DNA from: Planctomycetota bacterium
GTDB taxonomy: Bacteria; Planctomycetota; Planctomycetia; Planctomycetales; Planctomycetaceae
Direction of reading: 5' to 3'
Assembly (NCBI GenBank): GCA_003671275.1
Contig: QWPB01000187.1
Location: forward strand, 1-33,963
DNA: 33,963 bases
The position numbers were made by a program, and so were the translations under genes. Positions 25,327 through 33,788 of the stretch are shown piece after piece. Numbering within the stretch: the first letter of the stretch is position 1; each line of letters starts with the position of its first letter. The notes beneath the pieces are model-generated. The model was not told the DNA's origin. It searched no databases and was given only the letters and a program-made list of their open reading frames with translations.

Positions 25327-26943
25327 TTACATATCGCCGTGATCGTCGTGGCTGTCCTTCTTGTCGGCCTTGGGCTTCTCGGCGATGAGGGCATCGCTGG
25401 TCAGCAGCAGGGTCGCGACGCTGGCCGAATTGGTCAGGGCCGAACGGGTCACCTTAACAGGGTCGATCACACCGGCCTTCACCATGTCTTCGTAGACGTT
25501 GGTGGCGGCGTTGTAACCGTTGTTGCCCTTGAGTTCGGAGACCTTTTCGCAGACGACGCCGCCGTCAACGCCCGCGTTGTCGGCGATCTGGGTCAGCGGA
25601 GCCCGGCAAGCGCGGCGGATGATGTTGTAGCCCACTTCTTCATCGTGGGTCATCTTGCCACCATCGACGGCCATCGAGGCTCGCAGCAGAGCCACACCAC
25701 CGCCGGGGAGGATTCCCTCTTCGACAGCGGCACGGGTCGCGTGCAGGGCGTCTTCGACGCGGGCCTTCTTCTCTTTCATCTCGGATTCGGTAGCCGCCCC
25801 GACGTTGATCTGGGCCACACCGCCGGAGAGCTTGGCGATCCGCTCTTCGAGCTTTTCACGATCGTAATCGCTGGAGCTGGCTTCGAGTTCCCGCTTGATC
25901 TGCTCGATGCGGGCCTTGATGTCAGCGCTCTTGCCCGCTCCTTCGATGATCGTCGTGTTGTCCTTGTCGACGACCAGCTTCTTGGCGCGACCGAGGTCGC
26001 TCAGCTGGACGTTTTCGAGCTTGACGCCGAGGTCTTCGAAGATCGCCTGTCCGCCGCACATAATGGCGACATCTTGCAGCAGGGCCTTGCGGCGGTCACC
26101 GTAGCCGGGAGCCTTGACGGCGACGCAGCGGAACACGCCCCGCATCTTATTGATGACGAGGGTGGCCAGCGCTTCGCCTTCGACTTCTTCGGCGATGATC
26201 AGCAGTGGCTTGCCCGCGTTCACGACCTTTTCGAGGACCGGGACCAGATCCTTGATGTTGGTGATCTTCTTCTCGTGGATCAGAACGTAGCAGTCGTCAA
26301 ACACGCACTCCATGCTGGCGGTGTCGGTGACGAAGTACGGTGACAGGTAACCCCGGTCGAACTGCATTCCCTCGACAACGTTGAATTCAGTCTGGAGCGA
26401 CTTGCCTTCTTCGACGGTGATGACCCCGTCCTTGCCGACCTGTTCCATGGCATCGGCGAGGATCTTACCGATCGCTTCATCGCCGTTGGCGGCCACGGTA
26501 CCGACCTGGGCAATGGCTTTCTTGTTGTCGCACTTGATCGCCATCGACTTCAGCTTGTCGATGATATCATTCACGGCCTTTTCCATGCCGCGCTTCATTT
26601 CGAGGGGGCTAACCCCGGCGACGACCGACTTGAGACCTTCGTTGAAGATCGCTTCGGCCATGATGGTGGCGGTGGTGGTTCCATCCCCGGCATTGTCATT
26701 GGTCTTGCTGGCAACTTCCTTCACCATGCTGGCGCCCATGTTTTCGAACTTGTCAGACAGTTCGATTTCGCGGGCGACGGTCACTCCGTCCTTGGTGACG
26801 GTGGGAGAGCCGAAGCTCTTCTCGATGATGACGTTGCGGCCCTTGGGACCGAGGGTCACGCGGACTGCTTTGGCGAGCTTGTTAACGCCCCGCCGCATTG
26901 CTTCTTGAGCTTCCTGATCGAAAGCAATCATCTTCGCGCCCAT
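25327..26943 (-). CDS. groEL: Chaperonin GroEL (Hsp60)
   Basis: 538 residues from the ATG at 26943 (GGAG 8 bases upstream). Forms the double-ring ATP-driven folding chamber with GroES. Landmarks: [26 protein letters not shown] at residues ~28-53, the ATP-binding [15 protein letters not shown], the apical segment, and [29 protein letters not shown] with GGGVAL near residue 410. The C-terminal tail reads [11 protein letters not shown] and lacks the repeated GGM of E. coli GroEL, having instead a His/Asp-rich end. It follows groES by 192 bases, more than in most groESL operons, and that gap carries a degenerate interspersed repeat. No CIRCE element was found upstream of groES. A frame open to 26997 is less likely than this start. 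Confidence 0.97.
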   Translation of the reverse strand: MGAKMIAFDQEAQEAMRRGVNKLAKAVRVTLGPKGRNVIIEKSFGSPTVTKDGVTVAREIELSDKFENMGASMVKEVASKTNDNAGDGTTTATIMAEAIFNEGLKSVVAGVSPLEMKRGMEKAVNDIIDKLKSMAIKCDNKKAIAQVGTVAANGDEAIGKILADAMEQVGKDGVITVEEGKSLQTEFNVVEGMQFDRGYLSPYFVTDTASMECVFDDCYVLIHEKKITNIKDLVPVLEKVVNAGKPLLIIAEEVEGEALATLVINKMRGVFRCVAVKAPGYGDRRKALLQDVAIMCGGQAIFEDLGVKLENVQLSDLGRAKKLVVDKDNTTIIEGAGKSADIKARIEQIKRELEASSSDYDREKLEERIAKLSGGVAQINVGAATESEMKEKKARVEDALHATRAAVEEGILPGGGVALLRASMAVDGGKMTHDEEVGYNIIRRACRAPLTQIADNAGVDGGVVCEKVSELKGNNGYNAATNVYEDMVKAGVIDPVKVTRSALTNSASVATLLLTSDALIAEKPKADKKDSHDDHGDM

Positions 26944-26988
26944 GGGCGTATCTCCCGTGTGAGTGTGTGTAGAGTGGTGACTTGCTGT

Positions 26989-27128
26989 GGGGGGCAATCC
27001 TGCCTGCCCATCCCGGCAAACGGCTCATTCTTGAGAACCGTTGTGACCCGGAGGCGATCCCCCTGGTCTGGTCAGCGTTCGTGAGACAGTTGGTCCAATC
27101 TCGAAGGACAGACAGAATGTCCGCCCGC
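26989..27128. repeat. Degenerate interspersed repeat between groES and groEL, locus C
   Basis: Contains GGGGGGCAATCCTGCCTGCCC at 26989-27009 and GGACAGACAGAATGTCC at 27106-27122. In reverse orientation this is the same order of units as in loci A and B (a GGACA...TGTCC hairpin, then GGGCAGGCAGGATTG), but both hairpins have decayed. It fills most of the 192 bases between the two chaperonin genes. Confidence 0.45.
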
Positions 27129-27135
27129 GGACGAT

Positions 27136-27450
27136 TTAGTAGATGGCGAGGATGTCACTCTCGCGGAGCAGCAGATACTCGTCGTCACCGATCTTGATTT
27201 CGTCGCCCGCATAGGACGAGAAGATCACCCGGTCGCCTTCCTTGACGGTCAGCGGTACACGAGCACCATCACGGCGGACATGGCCGTCTCCGACGGCAAT
27301 GACTTCACCCTTCTGCGGCTTATCCTGTGCCGAATCCGGCAGGACGATTCCGCCCGCCGTCTTCGATTCTGCTTCCTGTCGCTTGAGGACGACCTTGTCA
27401 CCGAGCGGCACGATCCGTGTGCCACTGCTTGCATTGCCCTTCTTCGCCAT
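27136..27450 (-). CDS. groES: Co-chaperonin GroES (Hsp10)
   Basis: 104 residues from the ATG at 27450, with AGGAG 10 bases upstream. Caps the GroEL cavity. Family sequence: [19 protein letters not shown] (residues ~10-28), the mobile loop [21 protein letters not shown] (the GGIVLP contact for GroEL), [19 protein letters not shown] and [13 protein letters not shown] at the end. The N terminus has a short extra [10 protein letters not shown]. It is the first gene of the chaperonin pair. The 285 bases upstream to the ABC permease stop hold no recognisable CIRCE (TTAGCACTC-N9-GAGTGCTAA); heat-shock control is therefore probably of another type, or the promoter cannot be recognised by eye. Confidence 0.95.
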   Translation of the reverse strand: MAKKGNASSGTRIVPLGDKVVLKRQEAESKTAGGIVLPDSAQDKPQKGEVIAVGDGHVRRDGARVPLTVKEGDRVIFSSYAGDEIKIGDDEYLLLRESDILAIY

Positions 27451-27735
27451 GATCCGATAGCTCCTCAGCATGCTGAGTCATTGCAGGTGGAAAAGGGAGT
27501 TGCCCCACTTTCCCCCTTGGGACGCGATGTTTCCTGATAGCCTGACTGCGAATCGCGTTCCAAACATAATCGCGAGTCGTAATCTAAAATGAATAAAGAA
27601 GATACGATCGAAGACGATGGTCTTGTTCACCGTTTTTGGCGGTTATTGCCGATCCGAAAAGTCGAGGACTCTGTCAAAATGGCACAGCCTGTTCCACCCG
27701 TCAAATCGGCGGCGTGCGGGTGGGCCCACTGGCTG

Positions 27736-29100
27736 TCACGTGTGACGCAGGGCTTCGATCGGGTCGAGCTTTGCGGCGGCCCTGGCGGGGTAGACACCGA
27801 ACACCAGGCCGGTTACGACCGAGAATCCAAACGCCACGGGAAGACTCCACACTGCGATGACCGGTTCCATTCCAAGAAACATTTTCCCCATCTCGCTGCC
27901 AGCTGCGGAGGAATCCAGAATGAACTCCTTGAGAATCCATTTTCCGCCCGCAAACACATAGGGAGTTGACAATCCCATGGCCATCCCGATCAGTCCGCCC
28001 GTTCCTGACAGGGCGATGGTTTCGGTGATGAACTGGTTGACGATGTCGCGCTGACGGGCGCCCAAGGCCCGGCGGATGCCGATCTCTCGTGTGCGCTCCG
28101 TCACGGTCGCCAGCATGATGTTCATGATGCCGATTCCGCCCACCAGAAGGCTGATCCCGGCCACGGAGCCCAGTACAATGTTGAAGATGTTCCGCAGCTG
28201 TTCGGCCTGACGAAGCAGTTCCAGTGGTACGACAACGTCGTAGTCATTTTTCTTGTCATGAGTCCGTTCGAGGGTTTCGCGGACGACCTCGGCGGTGCGT
28301 TCAACAACGTCGATGCTGCTGACCTGGAGGGTGATCTGGTTGTAAATCACTGACTCCGCGCTGAAGCTGCCGGGCAGAATCCGCGAGAACACATCACCGG
28401 AATTGAGTAGCGACTGGAGAGTCGACAGGGGGATGTAGATGTCCTTGTTGAAGTCCTGCCCTGACAGGCTGCCTCCCACGGCGGCTGAGGCTGTGCGTTC
28501 CTGGGTGACTCCCACCACGCGGTAGGCCCGCCCCTTGATCTGGATCGATTGTCCAATCGGATTGTCGATGGGGAACAGGCTCATCGCGGTCCCGTAGGCC
28601 AGGACGGCGGTGTTGGCCATATCGAAGTTGTCGCGGTCGGAGATAAACCGTCCCGCCGCAATGGCGAGGTGGTTCATTTCCAGATAATCCGCCGTGCAGC
28701 CCACGATTCGCGAGCTGGTGACTTGCCCCAGCCGCCGGGCCTCCAGATTCAGTTCCCGGACGGGAACCAGACCGCTGCCGGTCAGGTTGGGGATGGTTTC
28801 TTCCAGGATTTTGTAGTCCGCCCGTGTCAGCCCGTACCGCTGAACGGAACCGCCGCGTCCCCCAGAACTGCTTTGACTGGCAGCTGGGTCATCGGGGGGC
28901 TTGACGCTGCGGATGATGATGTTGGTGGCTCCCAGAGAGAGCACCTGTTGCTGGGCTTGCTGACTGGCCCCTTCTCCGATCGCCAGCATGGCGATTACCG
29001 AGAAGACGCCGAAGACGATCCCCAGCATCGTCAGCCCTGACCGCAGCTTGTGCAGCAGCAGGCTTTTGAACGCCAGCTGGATGGTGCGGAATAATCGCAT
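27736..29100 (-). CDS. MacB/FtsX-type ABC transporter permease
   Basis: 454 residues. One N-terminal membrane segment ([24 protein letters not shown]), a long periplasmic MacB-PCD domain (about 50-290) and three C-terminal FtsX membrane segments, with the typical [33 protein letters not shown] at ~325-357 and a last segment ending [17 protein letters not shown]. These transporters move substrates such as lipoproteins, peptides or macrolides by mechanotransmission across the periplasm rather than through the membrane. It sits 2 bases downstream of its ATPase gene, with GAGGG 8 bases before the ATG. No MacA-like adaptor or outer-membrane factor gene is in the window. The periplasmic domain carries a Ser/Gly-rich insert ([11 protein letters not shown] near 75-85). 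Confidence 0.9.
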   Translation of the reverse strand: MRLFRTIQLAFKSLLLHKLRSGLTMLGIVFGVFSVIAMLAIGEGASQQAQQQVLSLGATNIIIRSVKPPDDPAASQSSSGGRGGSVQRYGLTRADYKILEETIPNLTGSGLVPVRELNLEARRLGQVTSSRIVGCTADYLEMNHLAIAAGRFISDRDNFDMANTAVLAYGTAMSLFPIDNPIGQSIQIKGRAYRVVGVTQERTASAAVGGSLSGQDFNKDIYIPLSTLQSLLNSGDVFSRILPGSFSAESVIYNQITLQVSSIDVVERTAEVVRETLERTHDKKNDYDVVVPLELLRQAEQLRNIFNIVLGSVAGISLLVGGIGIMNIMLATVTERTREIGIRRALGARQRDIVNQFITETIALSGTGGLIGMAMGLSTPYVFAGGKWILKEFILDSSAAGSEMGKMFLGMEPVIAVWSLPVAFGFSVVTGLVFGVYPARAAAKLDPIEALRHT

Positions 29101-29102
29101 GG

Positions 29103-29819
29103 TCAGGCCCTCACTCGTTTGTTACCGGGGAGGATCCCTTCGCTGGCGATCACACCATCTTTCATGATGATCTGTCGGTTGGCATTGGCGGCGACGTCGG
29201 CTTCGTGCGTCACCATGATGATCGTTCGCCCCTCGTCGTGAAGTTCGGTGAGGATTCGCATGATCTCCTCGCCCGTGGCGGAATCGAGATTTCCCGTCGG
29301 TTCATCCGCCAGAATGATGGTAGGGTCGTTGACCAGGGCCCGGGCAATCGCCACTCGCTGCTGTTGACCTCCGGAGAGCTGGAACGGGCGGTGGTCCAGG
29401 CGTTCCGTCAGACCTACCCGGTCCGCCAGAAGCAGGCATTTCTGGCGGTCGGCAGCGGAAATGGAAGTGGTTCCCGATCGGTAGAGCAGGGGGACTTCGA
29501 TGTTTTCCAGTACGGTGTACTGCTGGATGAGGTTGAACGATTGGAAAATGAACCCGATGAGCGAGTTGCGGGCTTCTGACAGCTCGTCGTCGGTCATCTC
29601 GGAGACATCGCGGTCACGGAGCAGGTACTGCCCACTGGTGGGACGGTCGAGCGCCCCCAGAAGATTGAGCATGGTACTTTTGCCCGATCCGGAGGAACCC
29701 ATAATCGCCAAAAAATCCCCTTCGGGGATATCGAGAGAGACCCCTCGCAGCGCTTGCACCTCGTGGTCGCCGAGCTGGTAATGCTTTCGCAGGTTGATCA
29801 GTCGGGCCGCGTACTTCAT
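29103..29819 (-). CDS. ABC transporter ATP-binding protein, MacB/LolD type
   Basis: 239 residues. Full nucleotide-binding domain: Walker [10 protein letters not shown] (41-49), Q-loop Gln93 ([21 protein letters not shown]), signature [15 protein letters not shown] (148-162), Walker B IILADEP (168-174), D-loop GNLDS and the switch MVTHE near the end. The order and the [10 protein letters not shown] segment match the LolD/MacB subfamily, which works with a single FtsX-type permease. The start at 29819 was chosen because homology begins [17 protein letters not shown]; the region upstream (to 29906) is pyrimidine-rich on this strand and lacks a ribosome site. First gene of a two-gene operon, divergent from lexA. 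Confidence 0.92.
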   Translation of the reverse strand: MKYAARLINLRKHYQLGDHEVQALRGVSLDIPEGDFLAIMGSSGSGKSTMLNLLGALDRPTSGQYLLRDRDVSEMTDDELSEARNSLIGFIFQSFNLIQQYTVLENIEVPLLYRSGTTSISAADRQKCLLLADRVGLTERLDHRPFQLSGGQQQRVAIARALVNDPTIILADEPTGNLDSATGEEIMRILTELHDEGRTIIMVTHEADVAANANRQIIMKDGVIASEGILPGNKRVRA

Positions 29820-29846
29820 GCGTATGTGGGAGAGGGAGGAGTGGGG

Positions 29847-29875
29847 TGGGAGGCGGCGTGGGAGGCGGCGTGGGA
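29847..29875. repeat. Two-copy 12-base tandem repeat
   Basis: TGGGAGGCGGCG occurs twice head to tail (29847-29858 and 29859-29870) and is followed by TGGGA, the start of a third copy. It lies just upstream of the ABC ATPase start. Likely replication slippage. Confidence 0.8.
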
Positions 29876-30087
29876 TTCGTCGGAGAGGTACGCAGGACGC
29901 GTGCACCTATATTGATCGGTTCTTCCCTCCGGCGGAACCTCGATCGAAGGAAAGGTACGCCGAAACCGCCCGAATTCACCGGTTCAGCTTCAAGTTTTCA
30001 TGATTGTACGGCTTGCAAACTAAACAGTGGTATAGTACAAGGGTTCATGTGGACACTAGTCGACACGCGTGAACTGGCTGATTCTTG

Positions 30088-30103
30088 TGATTGTTCACAA
30101 TCA
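30088..30103. promoter_or_regulatory. Palindrome upstream of lexA (candidate operator)
   Basis: TGATTGTTCACAATCA: perfect 7-base arms (TGATTGT / ACAATCA) around TC, ending 36 bases before the lexA start. LexA genes are usually self-repressed through a palindrome close to the promoter, and this is the most symmetric site here. A second, weaker pair GTTCA...TGAAC lies at 30043-30074. Binding is inference. Confidence 0.4.
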
Positions 30104-30139
30104 GCGGGTGATCTTCCTCTGGCGACCGGAATTTGATCG

Positions 30140-30742
30140 ATGTCTGAACGACTTTCTCTGACCCAGCGACAACTTGAGATTTACGAGTTTATCAAGGACA
30201 AAATCCTTAATCGCGGTTACGGTCCAACCGTGCGGGAGATCGGTACCGCATTTGAGATCCGTTCTCCGAACGGGGTCATGTGCCACCTCAAGGCCCTGGA
30301 AAAGAAGGGGTTGATCTCACGCGAACAGCACATGTCGCGAGCGATTCAGTTGACTGACCAGCCGCAGTTGAAGCGGACCAGTTTGCCGATGGCCGGGCAT
30401 ATCGCTGCCGGGCGACCCTCGACGGCTGTGGAGCAGTCAGAACGGGTGGAGTTTGGCCACCTGTTTCAGGAACCCGACCACTTCTGTCTGAAGGTGCGGG
30501 GAGAGTCGATGATCGAAGCCCACATCGACGATGGCGATTACGCCATTATCCGGCGACAACCGACGGCCCGCGATGGCGAGATCGTTGCCGCTTTGGTCGA
30601 TGGCGCGGATGCGACGCTCAAACGGTTTTACCGAGATTCGGACCGGATTCGCCTGGAACCCGCCAATTCTCGGTTCCAGACGATTTATTCGCAGCATGTT
30701 GAAGTGCTGGGGGTGCTGGTCGGGGTGATCCGGCAATACTGA
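30140..30742 (+). CDS. lexA: LexA repressor
   Basis: 200 residues, the usual length. LexA represses SOS genes and cleaves itself when RecA forms filaments on damaged DNA. N-terminal winged helix: LTQRQLEIYEFIKDKILNRGYGPTVREIG with recognition segment SPNGVMCHLKALEKKG (42-57). Cleavage site Ala85-Gly86 (PMAGHIAAG), catalytic Ser123 (RGESMIE) and Lys161 (ATLKRFYR) are all present, so it should be active. A candidate operator, the palindrome at 30088-30103, is 36 bases upstream of the ATG. The downstream dehydrogenase gene starts 106 bases after its stop, so they may be co-transcribed. No imuB, dnaE2 or other SOS genes are in the window. Confidence 0.95.
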   Translation: MSERLSLTQRQLEIYEFIKDKILNRGYGPTVREIGTAFEIRSPNGVMCHLKALEKKGLISREQHMSRAIQLTDQPQLKRTSLPMAGHIAAGRPSTAVEQSERVEFGHLFQEPDHFCLKVRGESMIEAHIDDGDYAIIRRQPTARDGEIVAALVDGADATLKRFYRDSDRIRLEPANSRFQTIYSQHVEVLGVLVGVIRQY

Positions 30743-30848
30743 CCCCACTTGGCGGTCCCCTTCAAACGGTACGTCCGGCTTGCTGGTCCGGCGTGATCTT
30801 GTGACGATACGCTGGTCGTGTCCCCTTTGAAGTATTGGTCCACTCATC

Positions 30849-31874
30849 ATGAAGCAGGCAGCTGTCGTCAATTTTGCCCCGACCAAGGGATCTGTGGAAC
30901 TGCGTCACGTCGACCGCCCGTCGATCGGTGACGAGGACGTTCTGCTCAAGGTGGGAGCTGTCGGGGTTTGCGGCAGCGACTTGCACCAGTGGACTGCCGA
31001 TCACAGCTGGCCGGTGAATTATCCGGTGATCCTGGGGCATGAATTCGCCGGCACGATTGAGCAGGTCGGTGGTCGCGTGGTTGGCTGGCAGGTGGGCGAT
31101 CGGGCCTGTAGTGAAACAGCTGCGGTGATCGATCCGAACAATCCGATGTCCCGTTCCGGGCTGTATAACCTTGATCCGACCCGCAAGGGTTTCGGATACG
31201 GTGTGAATGGCGCTATGACTGAGTATGTGAAGGTGCCTTCGCGGTGTCTGCACCGGGTGCCGGACGGGCTGGCTCTGGATCGGGCCTGCCTCACGGAACC
31301 ATGCTGCGTTGCGTATAATGCCGTCGTGATGAATGGCTCCGTGAAGCCGGGTGATCGGATTGTCGTTCTGGGGCCGGGGCCGATCGGTCTGTTGTGCGCT
31401 GCGATGGCGCGGCTGCAAGGGGCGATCGTGGCGGTGGTCGGCTTGGAGCGGGATCGTGTCCGCCTCGACATTGCCAAGCAGTATGGGTGCGAAGTGGTGA
31501 CCGGGGATTGCCGCGGCTGGGCGTTCTCGGGTGACGGTCTGGGTGTGGACGGCGTGGTGGATGCTGCTGGGATCTCGGTGACTTTGAAAACGGCCATCGA
31601 CATTGTGCGCCCCGCCGGCTGGATCTCGAAGGTTGGTTGGGGGCGTGATCCAGTGGGATTCTCTCTCGATCCGATGGTTCAGAAGAACGTGACGCTGCAG
31701 GGCAGCTTCAGTCATAACTGGGGCATGTGGGAACGAGTACTGCGATTGATGTCTACGGGTCTGCTGAATATCGATCCAGTGGTCGGTGGAACCTGGACAC
31801 TGGAGCATTGGCACGAGGCATTTGAGACGATGCACAGTGGTCAGATTGCCAAGGCTGTATTGACACCCGCTTGA
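30849..31874 (+). CDS. Zinc-dependent medium-chain dehydrogenase, no structural zinc lobe
   Basis: 341 residues, MDR superfamily (sorbitol, threonine and polyol dehydrogenases). Catalytic zinc ligands are seen as Cys41 (GVCGSDLH), His64-Glu65 (ILGHEF) and Glu150 (LTEPCC). The NAD(P) loop is GPGPIG (175-180). The usual second zinc site, four spaced cysteines at about 95-110, is replaced by SETAAVIDPNNPMSRSGLY with no cysteine, so only the catalytic zinc should bind. Substrate is not predictable; polyol or sugar alcohol dehydrogenases are the closest by the GVCGSDLHQW pattern. The start at 30849 has no strong ribosome site. It follows lexA by 106 bases and precedes purD by 265. Confidence 0.88.
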   Translation: MKQAAVVNFAPTKGSVELRHVDRPSIGDEDVLLKVGAVGVCGSDLHQWTADHSWPVNYPVILGHEFAGTIEQVGGRVVGWQVGDRACSETAAVIDPNNPMSRSGLYNLDPTRKGFGYGVNGAMTEYVKVPSRCLHRVPDGLALDRACLTEPCCVAYNAVVMNGSVKPGDRIVVLGPGPIGLLCAAMARLQGAIVAVVGLERDRVRLDIAKQYGCEVVTGDCRGWAFSGDGLGVDGVVDAAGISVTLKTAIDIVRPAGWISKVGWGRDPVGFSLDPMVQKNVTLQGSFSHNWGMWERVLRLMSTGLLNIDPVVGGTWTLEHWHEAFETMHSGQIAKAVLTPA

Positions 31875-32139
31875 GTTTCAGGGGCTCCCGCCTGTTTCAG
31901 GGGATCGTGGGAGCTTGCCGGGCCCGCTCCGGGGTGACCTGTGAACGGGAAGCTCTTCGGGCTCCCGAGGACTAATAGCGTCTGCACAGGGCGCACAATG
32001 CCGCCCCGCCTCGGAGCTTCCTGGATTGGTTCGGGGCTCTCTGGCTGCGAGTGGGATTCTGGACGTCTTCTGATAGACTACGCGATTGTCAGGCGATGTT
32101 CGCCTGGTACAGCTCTTTTCGATTCAGGAACACGGCTCC

Positions 32140-33513
32140 ATGAAGGTGCTGGTTATTGGCCAGGGCGGACGCGAGCATGCTCTCGTCTGGAAGCTCAAAC
32201 AATCCCCCAAAGTGACCGAGGTGTATTGTGCACCCGGTAATGCGGGCACGGCTCTGGATGGGCGAAATGTGGATATCGCCAGCACGGATATCGGTGCGCT
32301 GGTTCGATTTGCTCAGAATGAGGAGATTGGTCTGACGGTCGTGGGGCCGGAAGCTCCGCTGGTGGCCGGAGTGGTTGATGCCTTTCAAAAAGCCGGGTTG
32401 ACGGTGTTCGGGCCTTCGAAGGCCGCGGCCCAGCTCGAAGGCAGCAAAATCTTCTGCAAAGACATCCTGCGGAAAGCGAATGTTCCGACGGCGGAAGCCT
32501 GGGCCTTTAGCAGTGCGGATGAGGCCATCCGATTTCTGCGGGACCGTGAAGAATCCCCGTTTGTGATTAAGGCCGATGGCTTGGCGGCGGGCAAAGGGGT
32601 CACCGTTTGCGCCAACCGCGACGAAGCGCTGGCTGCCGTGCGTCAGGCCATGACTCTCAAGGAGTTCGGGGTCGCTGGCGAAAAGATCCTCATCGAGGAA
32701 ACGCTGATCGGTGAAGAGGTCAGCATTCTGGCGATCGTCGATGGTCGTACGATCATCCCGCTGGAACCTGCTCAGGATCACAAACGGGCCTATGACGATG
32801 ATCTCGGACCGAATACCGGCGGCATGGGAGCCTACACCCCCGCCTCATTCGCGACGCCGGAACTCATGGCAACGGTGATTGAAAAGATTCTCATTCCAAC
32901 CGTCCACACCATGAAAAAGCAGGGCTGCGAGTTTCGTGGCATTCTGTACGCCGGGATCATGCTGACCACGCAAGGGCCCAAGGTGCTCGAGTACAACGTC
33001 CGGATGGGTGATCCAGAGACCCAGCCCGTCCTGATGCGATTGAAAACGGATCTGTTTGAGATCCTGCTTGCAGCTGCGGAAGGCCGGCTCAAGGATTTCG
33101 ATGCCATCGAGTGGGATGATCGTACGGCGGTGTGTGTCGTGATGGCCGCTCAGGGATACCCGAACAAGTATCCCAAGGGGCAGGTGATTCGCGGGTTGGA
33201 CGCTGCTGCGCCGCTGGCGGATGTGAAGGTCTTTCACGCGGGAACCGATCAGATGGGGAGCGATATCGTCACAAATGGCGGTCGCGTGCTGGGTGTGACA
33301 GCCCTGGGTGATGATGTGGCCGATGCCAAACGCAAGGCGTATGAAGCGGTTAAGCTGATTCGCTGGGAAGGCGGATGGTGTCGCAAAGATATCTCGGATA
33401 AGGCCCGCCTGGGGGATCTGATCCGGCACGGCGGCATGAAGCCCAAGGGAATCCCCGGAGAGGACACACCGGCCAGCGAATCGGTGGCTGCGGACGAGAC
33501 CCCCTCGGAGTAG
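32140..33513 (+). CDS. purD: Phosphoribosylamine-glycine ligase
   Basis: 457 residues from the ATG at 32140 (AGGA about 10 bases upstream). PurD joins glycine to 5-phosphoribosylamine using ATP, step two of purine synthesis. Landmarks: MKVLVIGQGGREHALVWKL at the N terminus, VVGPEAPLVAGVVDAF near residue 70, GPSKAAAQLEGSKIFCKDIL, ATP-grasp strands VIKADGLAAGKGVTVC (147-162) and EVSILAIVDG, and the GPNTGGMGAYTPA, LEYNVRMGDPETQP segments. The last ~20 residues form an acidic Pro/Ser/Glu tail (EDTPASESVAADE) beyond the usual end. No other pur genes are adjacent. The upstream 265 bases (31875-32139) hold no gene. A palindrome 42 bases after the stop may be a weak terminator. Confidence 0.95.
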   Translation: MKVLVIGQGGREHALVWKLKQSPKVTEVYCAPGNAGTALDGRNVDIASTDIGALVRFAQNEEIGLTVVGPEAPLVAGVVDAFQKAGLTVFGPSKAAAQLEGSKIFCKDILRKANVPTAEAWAFSSADEAIRFLRDREESPFVIKADGLAAGKGVTVCANRDEALAAVRQAMTLKEFGVAGEKILIEETLIGEEVSILAIVDGRTIIPLEPAQDHKRAYDDDLGPNTGGMGAYTPASFATPELMATVIEKILIPTVHTMKKQGCEFRGILYAGIMLTTQGPKVLEYNVRMGDPETQPVLMRLKTDLFEILLAAAEGRLKDFDAIEWDDRTAVCVVMAAQGYPNKYPKGQVIRGLDAAAPLADVKVFHAGTDQMGSDIVTNGGRVLGVTALGDDVADAKRKAYEAVKLIRWEGGWCRKDISDKARLGDLIRHGGMKPKGIPGEDTPASESVAADETPSE

Positions 33514-33554
33514 CGCGGCGGTCCGACAGCGTCCCTGAAATGTGATCGTTGGCG

Positions 33555-33570
33555 ACCCGTCGCGACGGGT
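33555..33570. terminator. Palindrome downstream of purD (weak terminator candidate)
   Basis: ACCCGTCGCGACGGGT, a perfect 16-base palindrome, 41 bases after the purD stop. No T run follows in the plus direction, so it would be at most a Rho-assisted or weak stop. Confidence 0.35.
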
Positions 33571-33788
33571 TCACCCATTCCTGTTCGCCGGATCGTCTGA
33601 CTTCTGAACAGGCGGTTAATCGAATCCATCGTCTCGGCCAGATGCCCCAGCGTGTGATCTGCTGAAACAGCGGTAGTACAACCACCGAGACAGAGCGATG
33701 TTTAAAAGGAGTGCTGCACCGCTTTCAGGATACTCAGCCTCGGCTCAAACTGCGTTGGCCAGCTGGCTGGGAGACCCGCGGACCAGTG

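Larger units (their letters stand above)
29820..30139. other. 320-base gap between the divergent ABC operon and lexA
   Basis: No gene seen. It holds the 12-base tandem repeat at 29847-29875, AT-richer DNA around 30000-30060 that suggests promoters, the inverted pair TTGTAC (30004-30009) / GTACAA (30035-30040), and the palindrome at 30088-30103. An A/T-rich TATAGT at 30031 could be a -10 box, but no -35 box stands at the right distance. Confidence 0.4.

Noticed and set aside
27451-27735. CIRCE element upstream of groES
   Set aside because: No TTAGCACTC or its inverted partner could be found; only a loose AATCGCG direct repeat is present.
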